From Gnetum montanum (lineage: Eukaryota; Streptophyta; Gnetopsida; Gnetales; Gnetaceae): a stretch of DNA of 64,000 nt. The notes below the pieces were generated by a model. That model did no database searches, was not told where the DNA came from, and saw only the letters and a program-made list of their open reading frames with translations. The stretch spans positions 58,894-122,893 of the forward strand of contig MNCI01002198.1 in NCBI GenBank assembly GCA_015680685.1, written 5' to 3'. This document shows, in pieces, positions 48,160 to 60,751 of this stretch. Numbering within the stretch: the first letter of the stretch is position 1; every line of letters starts with the position of its first letter. The position numbers and the translations under genes were made by a program.

Positions 48160-50889
48160 ATGATGGTGGTGGCTCCTCCATCGGTTGCTTGTCATCAAGC
48201 TTTTGGAGTTTGTATTTGTTCAAGAGTGCCTGCTTGAAGTTTTTCCTCCTCCATTCTTGGATCATGTATCATCCATGCTTGTTATGCAATGTGTAATGAA
48301 GTGGGTACATTCCATGGACATGGTAGCTGCGAGAACATCCAATTGGCCTTGCCATACCATGTCGCAAACTATCTTCTCTCTTCTTTAAATGCTTTGGCCT
48401 TTTCTTCTAATTCATGGTAATTTGACAATCTTTTGGCCAAGTTTGCTGCAACATGTGTTTTGCCCTTGGTAGCTAGCCTTAACTACTTTTAATTCAAAGT
48501 TTGCCATTTGAAGTTTCTACAAGGCATTTTTCCAATCTGTAAACCCTTTTTCATATAAGGCATATGTGGCTGCTACTTACTATTCAAGTTCATTTCTAGG
48601 CCTACCTACTATCAACATGGCCAAGTTACCATAACGAAGGTTAGCTAACCCCATGTATTCTTTTAAATCCTCTATATGCCGGCCTTTGTTTTTGACTTCC
48701 ACTTGGTGGATGTGAGCATAACTGTCCAAGATGGGCTACCAATTTGGGTTCTATGCTGATATGGCACTAATTCAGGCCTTAGCTAGTTGAATCTCCTTCT
48801 TATTGATTTGCTTGTACATCCCCACCTAGTCACGAAGTGTTCCTTGAGCCTCTCATGCTTCTTAGCTTCATTTTGGCACATGCTGATTTCAATGGTTGAT
48901 TTTTGTCTAATCGCATGTACCTCTTCCATTAAGAGGGTCCAGTTTTCTCTTGCCAAGTGGCTCATGTCTTGGTTAATCCTCATCAGTTGTTCTCTTAACC
49001 AATGGATGCTTTCCTCTAGGATCTTCTTCTGCTTCTCAATGTTGGTTAACATGGTGTTATCTACAGCGAACTATTTATTCTCTTCTTGTGTTATGGTGAG
49101 TGCCTTAGCATGTGTGTATGCTTGTGCCTCTACTACTAACACATTCCACACTACTTTCTCCTTCTCATTTTCCATTTACTTGTTCTACTCTAACATGCAA
49201 TTAATTTGCTCTATTCTAAATTGTTCAATCTGGTCAGGTGTAATGAATTGAATTGGGTCTTTGCATTCAACCTTCAAGGTTGTGAGCTCTTTCTATAATC
49301 CAAGGATTTTAGGTTCTGCATGCTTCACCCTAGTCTTGGCCATAACCAGCTTACCCTTAGTGGCAATTAGTTCTAACTGCACTACAATGACATCACTTAG
49401 GATGTCAAAAAGAGTAGTCGTCTCTTGTCTAGTCTGCAGCTGTTGATCTAGCACATCCTCGTGATCAGTAGGAGTCATTGAGGTTCTAGCTAACATCTAA
49501 GCATCTTTACCTCTAGTTAGATCCACTGGTGACATAACAAGTATAATGAAGGATTCCTTGATGTGATTTGTGATCACTTCTACAGCTCATGCAGCATCTT
49601 GGTGCTACATGACCACAACTATGGCTCCTTCTCTATTTCAAGCACCATTTGAAATAATGCAGCATTCCTAGAAATCTATTGTGACCATTAGGCCTCTCCT
49701 CCTAACTGCAATGATATCTATTCACTAACAGGGTTCATGAAAATGGTGGGCTGAATGGCAATATTAATCACTCTGTAGAGGTTGGTGTCCTCTCGTGTTC
49801 CCCAACTGATAGTTTATGCAATCTATTGCAGGTGACTCATTGATGGCTTGTAGTCTTTCTATAGCGGTGGTGGAACTTGTTGTTGCTACTACTAATCATT
49901 AGGACCCGCTTGCTATTGTTTTTCAATTTGTGTGATATCCCTAGCTTCTGTCTATTCCTCCACCTAATCTTTCTTTGGTGGTGCTGGCTTGAGCATTTTA
50001 TCATATGAGGCATTTTGAGCTTTCCTAAGGACATCATTAGTATACCCCAGGATTCTAGCATGTTTGCATAGCTTCCTAATAAGACAAGGAAATGGAAGTG
50101 TGAGCTTCCCTTTCTTCTTTTCCTCGAACTACCTTTGAATTTCTATAAAATAGAGTTGTGTAAGATTGGCATTATACTTTTCCATCAAAATTGCACTTCC
50201 TCTAGCTACATCAATGGATAACCTGTTGAGTCTTTTGGTGGAATATTGGTGATATGTGCCAATTTTAAAATAGATTCTCTCCTCCAGCATTAATTCATTA
50301 TATTCCTTATCTTTTTTGCCATGCTCTTCTCAACCACAATTTTCTGGTTTTTGTGTTTGATCTAGTGGATAGATGTGCTAATCTTGCCCCTTCATCGAGC
50401 ACATTCAGAACTTCTGCTATTGCCTTCACTGAGTATGAAATAAAGACTCACTCTATGTTGATTGTAACATCTTCTTTTTTATTGTGCCAAAATTGGTAAG
50501 TCTCCCCTAGATACCATTCACCACTATTTGATAGGATGGGCCATAGCGGTGACACTTGGAGTTGCATCCTTACCACCTCTAGAACAAATTCTATGAATGG
50601 AGCAAAGTTCATCTCCATAATTACTATGGTTAGGAGCATCTTCTCTTGGATGATTTGGAGGCATTCTTGTAACAGCATGAGGCGTTGTCCTTGGGCTTGT
50701 GGTTCTTTTGCCTCCCCCTAAGTTGACTCTCTGGTATCAAGAGTTTCTTGATGGATATTGAAAGATTGAGCCTCTTGCAACATGTTCTACTTATGGCTCT
50801 TGTGCTCTTATTTGGCCCCTTCCTTAGCCTCTTGGTCGTTTGCTTGCCAGTTGTGAGGGTCTTCCTATTGCTCCTCTTTTTGGGGCCAT
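48160..50889 (-). pseudogene. Additional ORF of the Athila/Tat-type element (coiled-coil protein)
   Basis: A stop-broken reading frame of about 2.7 kb lies between pol and the 3' LTR. It starts MAPKRGAIGRPSQLASKRPR at 50889. A middle part (50678-50448, then about 50350-49840) has RMQLQVSPLWPILSNSGEWY, ARGSAILMEKYNANLTQLYF and SYANMLESWGILM, vaguely like the domain of plant Athila env-position ORFs. The last part (49496-48783) is a long heptad-like coiled coil (IVVQLELIATKGKLVMAKTR, EKQKKILEESIHWLREQLMR). The end is near KLDDKQPMEEPPP at about 48170. A related copy lies at 61900-63400. No known catalytic motif or clear transmembrane segment was seen. The function is unknown; being structural or gag-like is a guess. 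Confidence 0.65.
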
Positions 50890-53017
50890 CTATAATCATT
50901 AAGGATTTAGGAATTATTAAAATGTGTTATCTAAGTCTGATAACTCCTCTCCTTCCTGATACCTTTAGTTAGATTAAATTCTTAGCTTGCTATGATTGCA
51001 GAGTTAGAAAAATTTTTAAAAAGAAACCCCATAAGTGTTAATTTTCTTATAAACCCCCACAATTATTTATTTTGTTATTGTTTATGGCTCATCATGGTTG
51101 ATATGGTTCATTAAGAGGATGATTTAAGAGTTTCTAGTGTTAATGTGATTAATTTTTGTTTAAAATTTTTAACTTTCCTTTCATGCTTACCCTTATAATA
51201 CCTTCTAGGTGTTAGTAAATTCTGACTTCAATTTTTGTTATATCCCACTAGGCACACCCCCACAACTAAGTTGAGAGCTTTGTGATCAAACAAGTTCAAG
51301 AAGCATGAAAATTGGAGCTACGAGTGTGGAGTTATGATGATTGGAAGTTTAGAGGTTAGAGCTTAGATTGTAGAAGAAAAATCGTAAAATCTCCCTTGGC
51401 TCAAATGTGAAAAGTGAAGAAAATTTGGCTAAGTGTTTGTGTATATAGATTTTATGGGCTTTGATATTGGAGATCCAATATCGAAGGCAGAAAATTCACA
51501 TTTTTTGATAATATTTTAGGATAAAAAATGGATCATTTGGGATGTTTGAAAGGTATAAAGCATGTTCAAAGGATTTCAGGCTATTGATGATGCATATTTT
51601 TTGAGAATTTGGCATAGAAATTTCATAAAGAAGGAATCTTGAGCTACGAAAGTTCATGAAGTGTTGATAATATGGATGACATGGGTAATGAGTTCATGTT
51701 ATTGGAATGGATAGTTTGAGTGATAAGGGAAATTTTTATTGACATTTATTAGTGTTAGAAGGCTTAAGATGATGTGGAATCACTTAGTAGGTATAAGATA
51801 CAATAGTTATACAAGTGGGTCCTCCCCAAAGCAGGCTCTAGCCCTTAATGCCCTTGTATAACTACACCTAAAAGTGTTCTTAGGCACTTGAGGAGTTGAA
51901 TGTAATGCATACTTGTTAAGCAAAACACACATGTTAGTACCACCGAATTAGGAAAATTATGATATGTTACACAAAATGACAAGTTATGATCATTCATATA
52001 GTAAGATGAAATGGACTTAGAAGGGATTGCAAAAATCGGGACATGAGGTATCTTACCATAGACATAATGAATTCTTATGTTTTATTAGTGGTTAAAGTAA
52101 TCCTAGACTTTTTGTCCAAGATTCAAACCAAGTCCAAACCACATTTTAGGGACATTGCCTTGTCTCATCTCCTGGAATTGCAATTATAAGACTACCATTA
52201 TTGTAAGAAGTATTGTCACTTGATGTTTTGTCCAAGGGAGGAGTTTAGTCATTGCACATGGTTTTAGATTCCTGAGAAGCCACCTACCTTTAAGCATGGG
52301 TAACATGTCTTTTCAATGAAACCCCTAGAAATTTATTCTATGCATGAGTTTTATTTTTATCTGTGTCAACCTTACCAGAGGACTACCTTCAGGCATGGGT
52401 AACATGCCTTTCTAGTGACATGATAAGGTAGCACTTATTTTACTCTTACTCCCATTTTTCGTTAGATCTAGAAGGATATAATACAACCTAACAACAAGAT
52501 AAAACTAACATAAGTGATCCAAGAGAGTCCACAAATCTCCTTGATGTCACACCCTTTACATTCCCACTTGGTTCTTTACTTTTCAATCTAGGCATAATGA
52601 TTAGAAGTTTATTCTTAGTTGTATGATGGAAAGAACATTATTATGGCCATGGTAAGAACCTCTTATTAATGGAATGGATGGATGAATGTTGTGGTCTCGC
52701 TATTCAAATAATTAGTTCCTTGTAACTTGATAAGATAGCGAAATCTTCACTTTATTGGACAACATCTTTCCTTATTCTTAATGTGTTTTATGAACAATCA
52801 AAATTATTTACAAAGGTCATGAAACAAAGTATGAAAAAGATGGTAAGAATTGGAAAAATATGTAAATAATGGAAATCACTAAAGAATTGAAAATTGTGAA
52901 AGAATATAAAAAATTTAAGAAATGAAAAAGTATAAAAGAATGAAAAAATGTCAAAGAATGCGACAAATGAAAAGAAAAGAAAAAATCTAGTAAAGTACCT
53001 ATGGTTCCAATTTGACA
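50890..53017 (-). other. Spacer between integrase and additional ORF (or nested LTR)
   Basis: AT-rich non-coding sequence. Its borders can be read as LTR-like on the minus strand: TGTCAAATTGG at 53017 after a G-run, and GGATATAACA ending at 51236. No second copy of this 1.78-kb segment exists in the window and the 5-bp flanks do not match, so a non-coding spacer of the host element is at least as likely. Confidence 0.45.
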
Positions 53018-53030
53018 CCCCCATGACTAT
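53018..53030 (-). other. Internal second polypurine tract
   Basis: Minus strand ATAGTCATGGGGG followed by TGTCAAA, 300 bp after the end of integrase. It shares AGTCATGGGGGT with the terminal polypurine tract at 47966-47982. Confidence 0.6.
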
Positions 53031-53079
53031 TATTAAAATTAGTTAGACGAAAGATAGAACAAATAGAGGATTGTTGGGT

Positions 53080-54190
53080 GGACTGGGTAGACTCCTTGGA
53101 ATTTTCGTAATAGAATTTGACCTATTGGATATTGACAAGGATGGGCTTATGTGGATAGGATGGGTGGTAGATATGTAAGACACCAAATGGATAAATGGCT
53201 TCAACAATGCATGGTCCCTCTCAAAGTGTCTAAAATTTGGCTTTTTGGGATAAATGATTAGGATTATAGTAAAGGGCCTTATCACCTAGTTGTATAGTTA
53301 CGTGCCTTATCCATGTATCATGCCTAAGTTTGGAGTAATGCTTATGGACTTCACTACTCATGAGTGCTACCAGCCTATTCTCATCTCAAAGATTTAGGTT
53401 CATGAGATGCGCCTTTTGTGCTAAGCTCAGATCAAGGTCAAGTTCACTAGTAGCAGCTAAAGTGTGGAGCTTTGCTTGGATCAAGAGTATTGGCAACTTG
53501 TCATAGACCAACTCATATGGTGAGTACCCTATAGGTAGTTTCCAAGATGTCCTATAGGCCCATAGAACATCATTCAATTTAGTGCTCCAGTACCTTTTAA
53601 ACTTACTAACTGTCCTCGTAAGTATCCTAGTAATTTTATAATTAGTTAATTTGGCTTAACCATTTGATTAGGGGTAATATGATGTTCTTAACTTATGGTT
53701 CACCCCAAGTTGTTGCATGAGCTTTTTAAATGTAGCACCAATGAAATGAGTCCCATTGTCTAATATAAGCATTCTTGGTACTCCAAATCTATTCATCACA
53801 TGTTGTTGGAAAATTTTTGCATTGTCTTTTCTATATAGTCTTTTACTGCTACTACCTCTACCCACTTCATATAGTAATCCATAGTCACAATGATGTATCC
53901 CTTTCCATTCAACATCAGTTGAATGGATTTCATAAAATCAATTTCCCATATGTCAAAAGGTTCAAGTGATTGTATCCAGTGTTGTGGCCCTTTGTATCTA
54001 GTTGTAACTCCTCCATCTCTTTGGAATCACTCATAAGATTGCGCAAAAGTGTGGATGTCTTTGAACAAGGTAGGCCAAAAGTAGCCTACCATCATCAAGT
54101 TGATTACCATTCTGCACCTTGCATAATGGCCACCACATGGGCCTCCATGGGCATCCTATAAGATTCTCTGTTAGTCATAATCTAGCACAC
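53080..54190 (-). pseudogene. Athila/Tat-type integrase remnant
   Basis: Minus-strand fragments: DAHGGPCGGHYARCRMVINL and VGYFWPTLFKDIHTFAQSYE (zinc-binding N-terminus), FDIWEIDFMKSIQLMLNGKG with the first catalytic Asp in IDFM, VPRMLILDNGTHFIGATFKK with the second Asp in LDNGTHF, KLNDVLWAYRTSWKLPIGYS and PYELVYDKLPILLI of the C-terminal part. Stops interrupt the frame and the zinc-finger cysteines are partly lost (for example SYE in place of the usual CxxC). The order and wording match the Athila/Tat branch. Confidence 0.9.
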
Positions 54191-54404
54191 ACCATTTGAC
54201 AAGTCCATCTACACAAATCTTGTATAGATTGCCATTTATTTCCATATATCTGTTTGCTCTACAAAGGAATAGTTCTTGTTGTTTCTTAGTCCATTTAGTA
54301 GGAAGCTCTTATGTTGATAGATATGTTAGGTATTTTGTAGTGCATGTCTTCCTTGTTGCACTTATAACCTGTACTATTTTTATAAACAGATCCTCATCAG
54401 GAAA

Positions 54405-54880
54405 TTAGTCTGATAAAGGTTCTACTTGATCTTTGGGATCCCATTTCAACCCTGATAGATGATCGGCTACCAGATTTTCTATTCCCTTTTTATTGATCAT
54501 CGTGATGTTGAATTCTTGCAAAATTATGAACCATCTTATCACTTTGGGACTGACCATTAGTTTCTTCATAAGAAATCGGATGGCACTATGATCGATGTGG
54601 ACATAAATTTGATATCCAAGTAAATAATGTCTAAACTTCTCAAGTGCATACACCACAACCATCCACTCCTTTTCTATTATGGTGTAGTTTAATTATTCTC
54701 TAGTGATGCTCCTTTTGGCACAATGTATATAGTAAGGTCTCTTTTGATCATCTAATTATGTCAGTACTACACCAAGTGCATAGTTGGAAGCATCGGTCAT
54801 GATATGAAAAGGTCTTGACCAATCTAGAGCTTGGAGGATTGGTGTCTCCACTAGTTTCTACTTCAAAGCTTCAAATGCCT
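54405..54880 (-). pseudogene. Athila/Tat-type RNase H remnant
   Basis: The frame at 54662-54405 reads MVVVYALEKFRHYLLGYQIY, VHIDHSAIRFLM, IRWFIILQEFNITMINKKGI and ENLVADHLSGL. This is the end of the retroviral-type RNase H of Athila/Tat elements, including HIDHSA and VADHLS. The start of the domain (to about 54880) is frame-broken. Confidence 0.9.
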
Positions 54881-55919
54881 TTCACATGACTCTATCCACT
54901 CAAAGGGTGCATCCTTCTTCGTGAGTTCCACGAGCGATTTAGCTATCTTTGAAAAAAAATTTATGAATCTTCTATAGTATCTTGTGTGGCCTAATAATGA
55001 TTTCACATCTTTCACTATTTATGGCCTTTGAGTGATATTTTGGATGACTCCAATTTTTTCAAGATCTACCTTGATGCCTTTTTTTTAGATATTTTATGTT
55101 CCAACATTATACCTGCTTGGACCATGAGATGGCTCTTCTACCAGTTGAGCTTAAGATTAGTTTTGACACATCTTTTTAGTACCTACTTTAATCAGTCCAG
55201 TGCTTGTTTGAAATCCAGTGCATATGTTGAAAAATCATCCATAAACACTTATATGCCATTTCTAATTTGCTTTTGGAAGATGCTGAGCACCATTCTTTGG
55301 AAGCTAGCAGGCGCATTGTAAAGATTAAAGGGCATTTGCTTGTAGGCAAACATTTCTCATGGACTGGTGAATGTTGTTTTCTCCTAGTCTTCGAGTGCAA
55401 TGTGGATTTGATTATATCCACTATATCCATCTAGAAAACTATGATATTCATGTCTTGCAATGGTGTCCAAGACCTGATCAACAAATGATAAAGAGAAGTG
55501 ATCTTTGAATGTAGTAGCGTTCAACATCTAGAAGTTAATGTAGACTCACCATTTGCCCCCTTTCTTTGGAACAATTAGTAAGAAGCTAACCCATTCACTA
55601 TCTACAATAGGATAGATGAATCCTACCTTAGCAACTTTTCCAACTCTTACTTGACTACTTCTTTTAGTTTAGGATTGAGCCTTCATTGGGGTTGATGTCT
55701 TGGTTTGAGTGCAGGATCAGTATATATTTGGTGTTGACAACTACACAAATCAATTCTTGTGATTTCATCATAAGACCATGTAAAGGTTGTGGGCCATCTG
55801 TTTATCACTTCTAGCAGCTTCTTTTTTTGTTCTTTTGTTAAAGGAACATTTATTATTACTAGCTTTCTGTTGTTTAAAAATGCATATTCCAATGTGGATG
55901 GTAGGGTCTTCAGTTCCAA
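54880..55919 (-). pseudogene. Athila/Tat-type reverse transcriptase remnant
   Basis: The frame at 55919-55683 reads MELKTLPSTLEYAFLNNRKL and LLEVINRWPTTFTWSYDEIT, the characteristic pre-RT segment of the Athila/Tat branch. RT then continues in broken frames; near 55240 it reads VFMDDFSTYALDFKQALD, so the catalytic MDD is still encoded. LKYVLKRCVKTNLKLNW and LLGHTRYYRRFINFFSKIAK follow as thumb and connection. Stops and frameshifts make it non-functional. Confidence 0.9.
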
Positions 55920-56379
55920 TAGTTCTAGTTATGTAGTGTCTGGGATCTCCAAGTGTCCCCAGTCTATCTCTTCTTCTTGATTTGTTTGTGGGTGGAAGTG
56001 TCTTTCGCTTAATTACTCTAATTTATCAGTTTCTTCAATGTAGGCACTAACAATTTGTTCTTCTAGTTCCATGTATATATTTGATTCAATCTCTTCATTT
56101 GTAATCAGCCACCGAGTGCCCTCCTACTATGTGGCTACATCATTTAGACATTTCTACACACATATTTTATCCTCTCATCTAATAGCCCATATTTTTTGCA
56201 CATAATTGCATCCATTATCATTGTATGCAATACATGAAACTCTTCATCATTATATAATACCAGCTTCATCCTTTTCAAAAATTTTCAAGGATAAGTCACA
56301 AATTCCAAGCTTAGCATCAACAGTGCCAAGCCAATATTTTTCCATAATAATTGGAAATTTCCCTTTATTTTTTTCCACA

Positions 56380-56620
56380 TGAATGACTAGGAAATTTGCA
56401 AGGTAGGACTAGTCATTGATGGTTGTAATCACATTGTCCACCTATCCTAGTGGAACTATGATTAACTGGTATGTAAGCCCTAATTGGATGTTACTCTTCT
56501 TTAGTAGTAGTAGATTCCAAGCTTGGTACATGTCTTGGAAGATCAGGTTCACTCTTGACTCAAAATCAAGTAGAGCTTTTCATGGCTTTTGCCCTACTAT
56601 TTGGTGGTAAACTAAGGGGC
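56380..56620 (-). pseudogene. Retropepsin remnant with altered active site
   Basis: On the minus strand ALLDFESRVNLIFQDMYQAW and then SNIQLGLTYQLIIVPLG, VDNVITTIND correspond to the retroviral-type aspartic protease of Athila/Tat elements. The active-site D-S/T-G-A is D-F-E-S here, which should destroy activity. It sits between gag and RT as expected. Confidence 0.75.
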
Positions 56621-56959
56621 TTTTTGGATCAGTTCATTTTTGTGGAAGGGCCTCTACCTTGATCTAATGCATGATTGTCTGAGTAAGCATGATAGTTGTG
56701 ACATTTGAATTTGATGAAGATAGAATCTTGTTGTGTTGAGGAGGATTGGATGTAGATGGAGTGGAATTAGATGTGTTCCCCATTTGTTAAATCTTTTTAG
56801 GACTCATTCGGAAGAGTGGTCATTTCTTAGGTTGTGATTTGTATGTGATCACATCCTCTTGTGTGCTAATCATCCTTGTTGCACTCTTCTATTGTGGTTG
56901 TAATGGTAATTTCCCTTGCATGATAGGAGAAGACACGAGTGGTAAAGGATTCAAGCATT

Positions 56960-58200
56960 AATTTGAACCAACTATTGATGGATGCATGTATGGGTTTGAA
57001 TCTGTTCTTGGTGGTGTTGGTTTGTGGTACTCAGTTGGGTAGTATTGTGAAGTTTGGATAGTAGCATTACCAAGAGAGATTCGATGTTGTACAAAATATC
57101 CATATGGATATGGCTGCCTATATGGATATTGTTGGTGAGGTGATGGTACGGCCCACGATTGGGGTTGTTGCCACTGCTGGTAATTTTACTCTTGTGGCTA
57201 TGGCAAAGCTTCAATGGGATAGTATGTGGGTTGGAAGTTTTGCTTGTAGCTACATTAAGGGTAAGGTAACCTTTTAGGCATCTATTTCTGAACAGATTTG
57301 GGATTGAGTGCATATGCCCCCATTTCTTGTAAATGTATCATCATTGGACAACATCCCTTGGGGTGTTTGTACTGACACATGGCACATCCTTTCTCATTGG
57401 TGGAGCTAGTGTTTGGACACTCAGCCACTATAGTCACTTTGCCCCTTCATCCAAACTCTTTCTTTTTTTTCTTGTATTTTCCTTTTCCAAAGGCTTGCTC
57501 TTTTCTTTCCTCCATAGTCTTCAATATAGTTGCAAATTTTTCATCTACTAAGTCCCACATTTTCTCTACTTGCATTGTAATATTAGTTACAATATTCTAA
57601 ATTGGTAGAGTCTTCTTTTAGATTGCCTGTTCTAAGGTTTTCTCTTCTTAGGTATCACAAACTTGTGCATCTCTTTTCCTAATGGATGAGTCTCTATTAT
57701 ACTCCTTTGCTAATTATCACTTTCTTAACTCACCCTCTTCCTTTGCCACTTGGTCAATTAGTCTTTAGATTCGATAGGAAATCATCTCTGATAATCTGCC
57801 TTAGGCATAAACACCAATGGTCTTTCTAGTCTTATTTCTTAACCCATCTACAATGTGCCTTAGTTGCTCCGATTGTGAGAATCCATGGCCTAGGCATATG
57901 TGTAGTAGTGAATAGCACCTACCCATTGCTGCATCAAGGGTTTCATGAGTCCCTTTCTTCCATCCTTGGATTTTTTTTCTTAATCTCTAGCATGGTACTC
58001 CATCTTTTGATTAATTCAAGTTTGAGTGATCTATACCAACTCTCTACCTCTTTCAAAAGTGTTCTTGGAAACAACTGCAACTTTTTCCTGTTACTTTAAA
58101 TGTTTTGTAGGGTGTAGGCATCATGGAAAGCTTGGAGGTGGTTTTGTGGATCAACATTATAACCACCTTCAAATCTTAGCATGTTATTCATATCAAGTCA
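56960..58200 (-). pseudogene. Athila/Tat-type gag remnant
   Basis: Minus-strand reading from about 58190 gives RFEGGYNVDPQNHLQAFHDA and KLQLFPRTLLKEVESWYRSL, the LTR gag core (DPxxHLxxF...LFPxTL...W). MWDLVDEKFATILKTMEERK follows, then CAMCQYKHPKGCCPMM (Cys/His cluster) at about 57400-57340, and a Pro/Tyr/Gln-rich tail (YPYRQPYPYGYFV) to about 56970. Interrupted by stops. Confidence 0.8.
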
Positions 58201-58635
58201 TTTGATACAAGTATCTTTCACGTGCCTGGCTAAAATGTAAATAACTACCTAGATGTTGATCATGCTTTGGGTTGCCATTAGGGGTTCATCATCATGATTG
58301 GGTTTATGTGCTCTATTGTAGTGGCTCCCCCTTCTACATAGATCTACAGGCTACATCAACTTATCTTTAGCTTCTCTCCTATTTGACAAGGTCCCTGTCT
58401 TTAGCTTTATCTCTTATACGTTGGCAAAGCAAATGGATGATTCCTAAAAGAATGGTTGTCAGGAATTTATACTCACATAAGCATGCCAAGGTTAGTCTAA
58501 TAAGTAATTCTAATGGAAAAAATAAAATTAAAAGGAAAATACAATTAATTTAAATTTCTAGAAATGGAAATAAAATAACATTTCTAAAAGGATATATATC
58601 CAACATTGGTGATGAGGACATCACCCAACCCATGT

Positions 58636-59398
58636 AACATCCTCAAACTATATTTTTTATGTGTTCTTTTATACCTTAAGTGTGTTTGTGTTTTTGTATT
58701 ATTCTGCATGTTCAAGAGGCAAGAAAATGCAATTGGAAGTACATTCCACTTATGGAACTTTTGGGAAGAGTTTTAATATTTAATAGTTCTCTCTATCAAG
58801 ACATATCTAGGCCAGTCAAGATGTCTCTAGGTAGGCCAAGATGCCTCATTCTAAAGGAATAAGTCTCCTAAGATTGGTGACACCTCGAGAGAGATGTCTC
58901 CTCCAGGACATCTCCTACAAGACATCTCCTCTAAGATGTCTCTCCTAACTCCAAGACATCTTCTTTGAGATATGGCTATTTTAGGAAGGACGTCTCCTGC
59001 TTCTTCAAGATGTCTCATACAAATTCCAATGAACTTTAATTTGAATCCCAAATGGGAGGAAAGACAAAGGGACATTTGGAAGAGACTATAAAAAGGCATC
59101 CAAGCTTTTCATTTGAAGATGGGAGAGAGGAGTGAATTGTGAGAGAGTTTTGGAAGAGAGTTGAGAATAGAAGGTTGAGCTCCAATTGAGCTTCCATTAA
59201 GTTTCTCTGCTATAAGTCTTTCAGCCATTGCGAGTTGTGTGTTGTGTAAGGAGTTATGAGTATGATTCTCTTTAGCCCTTGTCTATCCTTGGGTAGTTTG
59301 CTTTTAGCCGTGTAATTCTCTCATGATTTTGCAAGAATAAAGAACTATTTTCCTTTCTTGTTTTAATTCATCTTGTAACTTTGAAGATTAGATTTTCA
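58636..59398 (+). mobile_element. Nested LTR with TATA box, poly-A signal
   Basis: 763 bp starting TGTAACATCC and ending TTTTCA. A TATA box CTATAAAAAGG lies near 59086-59096 and AATAAA near 59335, placing U3, R and U5 in plus orientation. It is followed by a primer-binding site. The insertion lies on the 5' side of the Athila gag and in opposite orientation. Confidence 0.65.
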
Positions 59399-59400
59399 CT

Positions 59401-59418
59401 TTTGGTATTGAAGCATTG
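59401..59418 (+). other. Primer-binding site (initiator tRNA-Met type)
   Basis: TTTGGTATTGAAGCATTGG resembles TGGTATCAGAGCA, complementary to the 3' end of plant initiator tRNA-Met, and is positioned 4 bases after the LTR end. Confidence 0.65.
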
Positions 59419-60751
59419 GTCCTCACCAATTGGCCCTCTACTACCTAATAGCTAGGTCATCTCCAAGAACTAGCCAAAGGCCAAAAGTACAAACTAAATA
59501 CAAATAAATAGGGAACTACCTTATACTATCTTACTCAAAATAAAATACCAATAAATAATAATTAATTTATTAATTTTTGACCAATCACAAAAGCATACCA
59601 AACACACCTCACATAGTATATCACATAACTAATGTAGAACCCCATGTGTTAATGAACCATTCAATACTTGATGCTTACTTACTAAAAACTCCAACAAAGG
59701 GGTTAGTACACATATGCTTAAAAATAAAAAAATCATTAAAATACCAAAATATGCACATAAAATTAACGATAAGGCACATAACTCAACTAGGTAATAAGCC
59801 CAAACATATACATCATAACAAACATCTACATAACATAAGGTGCAAACACAAAGCAAAGGCTAATAAACAAAAAAATCAAAGGTTCAAATCAAAGAGATGC
59901 TAAGTCGGAAAGGGTGTCTATAATAGGGGTGTTACATGAATGGAATTTTGAGGTATACTCATCTTAGAACAATATTAAGGTCATTGAATGGTTAGCATAC
60001 TTGACTTAACTCACTCTCCAAGATGGAATCTTACTTATTTCCATTATAATTTCTTGAAGGTATTTAGTTGACCAATCTTGAAGGGGTGGATTGAGAAGCT
60101 CTCTAAAATCTCTCTATCTTTTCTATAGGTAAACTCCCTTATGTTTGAGACAAATATAATAGCTTGCTATGTAGATTGCATGATCCTTTTACTTCTACTT
60201 GTTGATAGCTCTTTGTGTGGTAGTCCATTGCATAAATTGTCTTAGTAGAAGATGCATCAATTCCTTTATGATTAACAAAAGGTATGAAAAATTACATCTT
60301 TCTTTTACCTCTTTTTATCAATGATCATCTTTCTTTGGATGGAGAAAAATCCTTATATATGTCTTATGCACTAATGTTGGGTTAGATTTTAGCTCATGGT
60401 TGGATCCCACTCTTCGCTACTCTATCACTAATGACTTACATGCAATTGGCTAATGTGTCTTCCCTTTCCTAAATAAAATGGATTAAGTACAAGACATCAA
60501 AAACCAAATCTTATCCCTGATGACTATGATACATATTTAGATCAAGGTCATTCCAAACATGATTCTTTAAGGAAAGTTCTCTTTCTATAGGCATCAAATT
60601 AGCATACAACCCAAAATTTAGCTTTTCATGTAAACCATAAAAGGATTATTTTCTCACTAAATTTGTTTGGAAATTAATATCTCTTTTTTTTCATGGTTCT
60701 AGTTACAAGATTAATAGGTAAATTTCCCATAGCCTCCAATCCTTGAACAGT
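59419..60751. other. Nested-element internal remnant and Athila leader
   Basis: About 510 bp follow the primer-binding site to a G-run and TGTTACATG at 59929-59940, perhaps a polypurine tract and truncated second LTR of the nested element. The 59577-59903 frame is not a recognisable protein. 59640-59740 matches 1115-1215. From 59940 to 60751 lies the AT-rich leader of the Athila/Tat-type element, without recognised coding. Confidence 0.4.

Noticed and set aside
51236-53017. A definite solo LTR of a different family
   Set aside because: Ends look LTR-like (TGTCAA...ATAACA) but flanks do not match and no second copy is present; kept only as an alternative.
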